From NCBI GenBank assembly GCA_029582265.1, contig CM055820.1, positions 13,467,695-13,531,694 on the forward strand: a stretch of DNA of 64,000 nucleotides. The letters are read 5' to 3'. The position numbers were made by a program, and so were the translations under genes. This stretch comes from Zoroaster sp. YZ-2022. Lineage: Eukaryota; Echinodermata; Asteroidea; Forcipulatida; Zoroasteridae. The notes below the pieces were generated by a model, which was not told the DNA's origin, made no database searches, and worked only from the letters and a program-made list of their open reading frames with translations. Position 1 is the first letter of the stretch. Every line of letters starts with the position of its first letter. Shown piece by piece: positions 60,345-64,000 of the stretch.

Positions 60345-61742
60345 ACTTCATCATCATCATTCTGTGCCATGCTGCATAGCGTGGCCTATCATGGATCTCC
60401 ATCTGTCACGGTTCCAAGTGCACGATATTATATCTGTTGGCTTTTCTTTGTGCAGCCATGATGTCACACTGTCAATCATCTTCTCCCTCTGTCTACCTCT
60501 GCTTCGTTTCCCATAAAATTTTCCCTGTTGTTACCAGATGTTCTATGTCTTTTCTTCTCATCATGTGTCCAAAAAACTTTGTTTGCCTCTTCCTTATTTC
60601 ATTGACTAATGATCTTGTTGTCATTGCTGGTTGGAGAACTTCTTCATTCGTAATTCTGTTCACATATGAAATTCTAAGCATTTTGCGAAAAAACCACATC
60701 TCAGCTGCTTTCAAACGATTTTCAGTCTCCTTGTTGATGGTCCATGATTCGCATCCGTACATTAAAATTGGCCAGATGTAACAGCCAAGTACTCTCAGGC
60801 GAATTTTCATTGATATACTTTGGTTAGTAAGTAGACTTTTCATTTGTCCAAAAGTCTTTTTCGCTTGCATTATTCTCGAACTGACTTCTGTCTTGCACTT
60901 GCCATCTGCTGATATCCATGTACCAAGGTATTTGAAATTCTGTACTTGTTTTAATGACTTGTTGTTTAGTTTAATATTGCATGTTGGTGTATCCTTCTTC
61001 TTTGAGATAACCATTGTTTCCGTTTTCTTAACATTCAAACTCAAGCCCATATTTGTACTTTCTTCGTTAATCGTGAACACTAGTTCTTGCAGTTCTCTTT
61101 CTGTTCCTGCTATCAGTACAATATCATCAGCATATCTGAGGTTGTTGATGTTTGTACCTCCTACACCTATGCCTGGCTTGTCTTTGATGTTTCTAATAAT
61201 GATCTCACTGTAAAGAGAAAACAAGTCTGGTGAGAGCACACATCCTTGTCTCACTCCCCTCTTAATCTTTTGATATTTGCTGAACTCGTTGTTTATTTTA
61301 ATGGTCGCTGTTTGTTGCCAGTACATGTTCCTGATTATCCTTAGGTCTTTACCGTCTATATTTATATCTTGCAGCATTTTCATAAATTCCTCGTACTTCA
61401 CGGTATCAAAAGCCTTGGCAAAGTCTATAAAACAGAGATAGAGGTCTCGTTGGACTTCCGTTGATCTTTCTATAATGGTTCTCAAGATATATATCAGTAT
61501 ATGGCATTTGATGTTCCCTTCCCCTCAACGAAGCCACATTGTTCCTGTGCTATTTCTAGTTTGGTCTTGCTCCTTGTTCTTTGCATTATTATTCTGGCGT
61601 TTGATATAATTCTGGCAATCTTCTTTACATCCCGCACCGTGTGTATATGGCGCGCAACTCGTATAATTACTTTAATATAATGTTTGCAATTGTTATATTT
61701 TTTGAATTGGTTTATTTGGTAGTGTGTCCATTCTAGGGCCAA
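60345..61742 (-). mobile_element. Non-LTR retrotransposon reverse transcriptase, broken
   Basis: On the minus strand, QEQCGFVEGKGTSNA, then FIDFAKAFDTV, GVRQGCVLSPDLFSLY and the catalytic LRYADDIVLIAG, then the KKTE and YLGTWIS thumb motifs, WTINKETENRLKAAEMWFFR and RRKDIEHL. The frame breaks near 61487 (small indel between SNAIY and LRTIIER) and near 60500; the other frame continues RSRGRQREKMIDS to a stop and a short GATGAT tail at about 60350. It is 5' truncated; the endonuclease domain is missing. Family not resolved; RTE-like tail. Confidence 0.88.
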
Positions 61743-61835
61743 TCAGATACCGTTCGATTGTAGCCGCTCATGCGCTATGCCATTACCATAACCGCAAAAC
61801 CCGGAAGTTACAGAATAATCAAGGCTGTGCTCCTT

Positions 61836-62523
61836 CGAGTGCGGCTATAAGCCAGGCACTTCGTGTCTGACGTCACTGTGTTGGATCTGGTATTGCGCGG
61901 CGCCCAGTTGAGAACCCACTTGCAAACATATAAACAATATGCACACGTGTGCGTGCTCATATCGAGTCACAGTGTTTGCAGTATTTCACTCATAATTGTA
62001 AACAGGTAGGTATAAAACATCAGTTTGCAACAAAAAATGCCTGTTTATTGTTTGAATTTTATTAACCTCTCCGTAATATTCTGCTGTAGAAATGGATTCT
62101 CAACTGGGCGCCGCGCAATACCAGATCCAACACAGTGACGTCAGACACGAAGTGCCTGGCTTATAGCCGCACTCGAGCTCCTTCTGAGCACGGGGCTGGA
62201 CTCTCACGTGGGGGCATTGCGTGGAGTGCGGCTATAAGCCAGGCACTTCGTGTATGACGTCACCAAGTGCAGGCTCATCACATGAGGCCCATTTACGAAT
62301 TCTCAATTCGTCAAAAAATGAACTTACGGAGAGGTTAATAAAATTCAAACAATAAACAGGCATTTTTTGTTGCAAACTGATGTTTTATACCTACCTGTTT
62401 ACAATTATGAGTGAAATACTGCAAACACTGACTCGATATAAGCACGCACACGTGTGCATATTGTTTATATGTTTGCAAATGGGTTCTCAACTGGGCGCCG
62501 CGCAATACCAGATCAAACACAGT
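61836..62523. repeat. Fold-back structure with ~200-bp and 79-bp inverted arms
   Basis: Arms 61875-62076 and 62324-62523 are near-perfect reverse complements. Separately, 61836-61914 pairs with 62098-62176. The shared word is GTGCGGCTATAAGCCAGGCA, present again at 62226-62262. No coding capacity. Confidence 0.92.
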
Positions 62524-62722
62524 ATCGGGTGCACCCGATACTCCAAATTTGTGTCAGTAGATAAGGAATTGACAGTGCGGATCTTGAAGTGGAGGAGACT
62601 AACCAAGTTGGAGGGCACGACATCAAGGAGTTACGATATGCCGACGACACCGTGTTGTTTTCAACGTCCGCGGTGGGACTGAACAAATTGATTAGCGCGG
62701 TGAAGTCGAAGAGTGAGAATTA

Positions 62723-63487
62723 GGCCAAATAAAAAAAATTGTTGAGTTGCCCTCCAGTGAAAATATTTGAAGGGGTCGGTCGGTCGGGATTTTTTTTTTT
62801 TTTTTCTTTTTTTTTTCTCCTTGACTGCCATTTTAAGATTGAAATGCATTGGAACTGAAAACCACATACCATGTTTTTCATTTGTATACCTATCAGCAAG
62901 GAATTTTGCTTCAGAATAAAAGTATCCCAAGCAGTTTTGTTGTACTTTTCGCTGTGATTGACACAGCAAATTCATCCATATTGTGAGTGGCCATTCGATT
63001 TGAAAACGTGTAGATCGAGTCGCAATCGTTGACACACGTATATGCGGGGAGCCAGTGCACAACGTGTGAGGGCCATTTGATTTGAAAACGTGTAGATTGA
63101 GTCGCAATCGTTGACATACAAAACAGTGCGCGAAGCCAGTGGAAAACATGTGAGGGGACCATTCGATTGGAAAACGTGTAGATTTGAGTCGCAATCGTTG
63201 GCACACAGTGTGTGCGAAGGCAGTGCACCATGTGAGGGCCGGGGCCATTCGATTTGGAAACATGTAGATTGAGTCTTGGGTACCGGTAAATTTACCGGTA
63301 AAAAAAGTGGAAAATTTCACAAATCAAACGTATTATGTTTTACACAAAGAAAATTGGTAAGTTTCATTAATAAATAGGCCTATGAATGACGGGAAAAAAA
63401 AAAAAAAAAAAAAAAAACCCGACCCGAGATTTCAGCACTTTTGGGTCGGTCGGTGGAGGGCAACTCAACATCTTTTTTTTTTTGGCC
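62723..63487. mobile_element. Harbinger-like miniature element, TTA duplication
   Basis: Flanked by TTA (62720-62722, 63488-63490). Ends GGCCAAATAAAAAAA and TTTTTTTTTTTGGCC, both leading to TTGAGTTGCCCTCCA. The 3-bp TTA target and GG start fit PIF/Harbinger. The interior has GGTCGGTCGG in both directions and an ~83-bp array. Confidence 0.88.
62990..63277. repeat. ~83-bp tandem repeat, about 3.4 copies
   Basis: Units start with CCATTCGATTTGAAAACGTG, followed by TAGATTGAGTCGCAATCGTT, at 62990, 63072, 63157 and 63244. Inside the Harbinger-like element. Confidence 0.9.
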
Positions 63488-63612
63488 TTACGATCTGCAC
63501 CTGAACGTGAAAAAAACGAAAGTGATGATTATCGACGAGCAGCATGATGGTGAGCCGATTAGAATCGAAGGGGAGTCACAGGAAACAGTGACGCGTTTCG
63601 ACTACCTTGGAT

Positions 63613-63690
63613 CTAGTGGCGTAGCCAGAAATAAAGATTCGGCTGGGCCTGAGTAAAAATGGACGGGCCATAGAATTCATCCATAAATCC
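63613..63690 (+). mobile_element. End of a GCGTAGCCA-type element
   Basis: AGTGGCGTAGCCAGAAATAA resembles the 52971 element end; it interrupts the reverse transcriptase fragment. Confidence 0.5.
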
Positions 63691-64000
63691 ATCCATACAC
63701 GGGCGCCGATTTATGTTTGTGCCGGTGGAACAGCGACCGACGCACACACGCACACACTGACACACAATATTTACAAGGATTGGAGATCACGATACACACC
63801 ATGAAACGCATGGAAAGTCATAATGCCACAAATCATTTAGTAAAAAGGTTCACTTCATTAAATTGATTCGTTAAATCATAGGCCAAAATGTGCTGTGAGA
63901 CACCTTAGGCCACAGTAGGCTACAACAGTAGGCTACAAGGAACCTAATTCAAAATAGCCTAATATTGTTACACACACGCAATTAAAGCATACAAGCGCAC
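63691..64000. other. Unassigned end of window
   Basis: ACACAC-rich patch near 63740, nothing else recognised. Confidence 0.5.

Larger units (their letters stand above)
62610..63612 (+). pseudogene. Reverse transcriptase fragment split by a miniature transposon
   Basis: The left piece ends IKELRYADDTVLFSTSAVG then LNKLISAVKSKSEN. The right piece (63488-63612) continues DLHLNVKKTKVMIIDEQHDG to RFDYLG. With one TTA target copy the codons meet in frame. It is cut off at 63613 by another element. Confidence 0.85.

Noticed and set aside
60437..61213. Plus-strand frames over 60.4-61.2 kb
   Set aside because: Antisense shadows of the minus-strand reverse transcriptase.

Overview
This is animal nuclear DNA: intron-rich, AT-rich, with short exons bounded by GT..AG signals and a very high load of transposons and tandem repeats. 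The repeat types (tRNA-derived SINEs with a V-SINE-like core, non-LTR retrotransposon tails, hAT-, piggyBac- and Harbinger-like miniature elements) and the close match of one gene to vertebrate CCDC77 suggest a marine deuterostome invertebrate (echinoderm, hemichordate or lancelet grade). I cannot name the species. There are no bacterial features; most long open frames are by-products of tandem repeats.

Three gene pieces can be supported. (1) 2901-3044 (+) is the last coding exon of a gene entering from the left; an 88-copy 20-bp minisatellite lies in the intron before it. (2) 27313 down to 9610 (-) is a ten-exon orthologue of CCDC77, a coiled-coil protein. All exon junctions keep frame and add up to 534 aa, or 498 aa from an internal Met. 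(3) 34370-53853 (+) is a ten-exon gene for an unrecognised 372-381 aa protein with a Gly/Ser-rich start, two Cys-rich zinc-type modules and an acidic tail. Genes 1 and 2 converge; genes 2 and 3 diverge around 27.3-34.4 kb.

The rest is mobile and repetitive DNA. Clear layers are: a clan of elements flanked by TTAA with ends CCCTCCTAC, CCCTAACC or CCAGTTCGCG; a ~450-bp element with 8-bp target duplications (about eight copies or pieces, 21.4-32.7 kb); a 2.1-kb hAT-like element inserted in one of those; and a family with ends CAGAAGTCT and 7-bp duplications. Its two copies hold the two largest satellites (127 bp x ~18.5 at 15.3-17.7 kb, 59 bp x ~79 at 47.5-52.2 kb). From 54 to 64 kb the window is a graveyard of non-LTR reverse transcriptase fragments, one split by a Harbinger-like element, plus a large fold-back structure.

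The most interesting themes are: satellites growing inside miniature transposons; TTAA elements that share ends but carry unrelated interiors built from short repeated words, two of them sitting about 22-24 nt upstream of splice acceptors; and splice donors of CCDC77 that are tandemly duplicated or abut a repeat.
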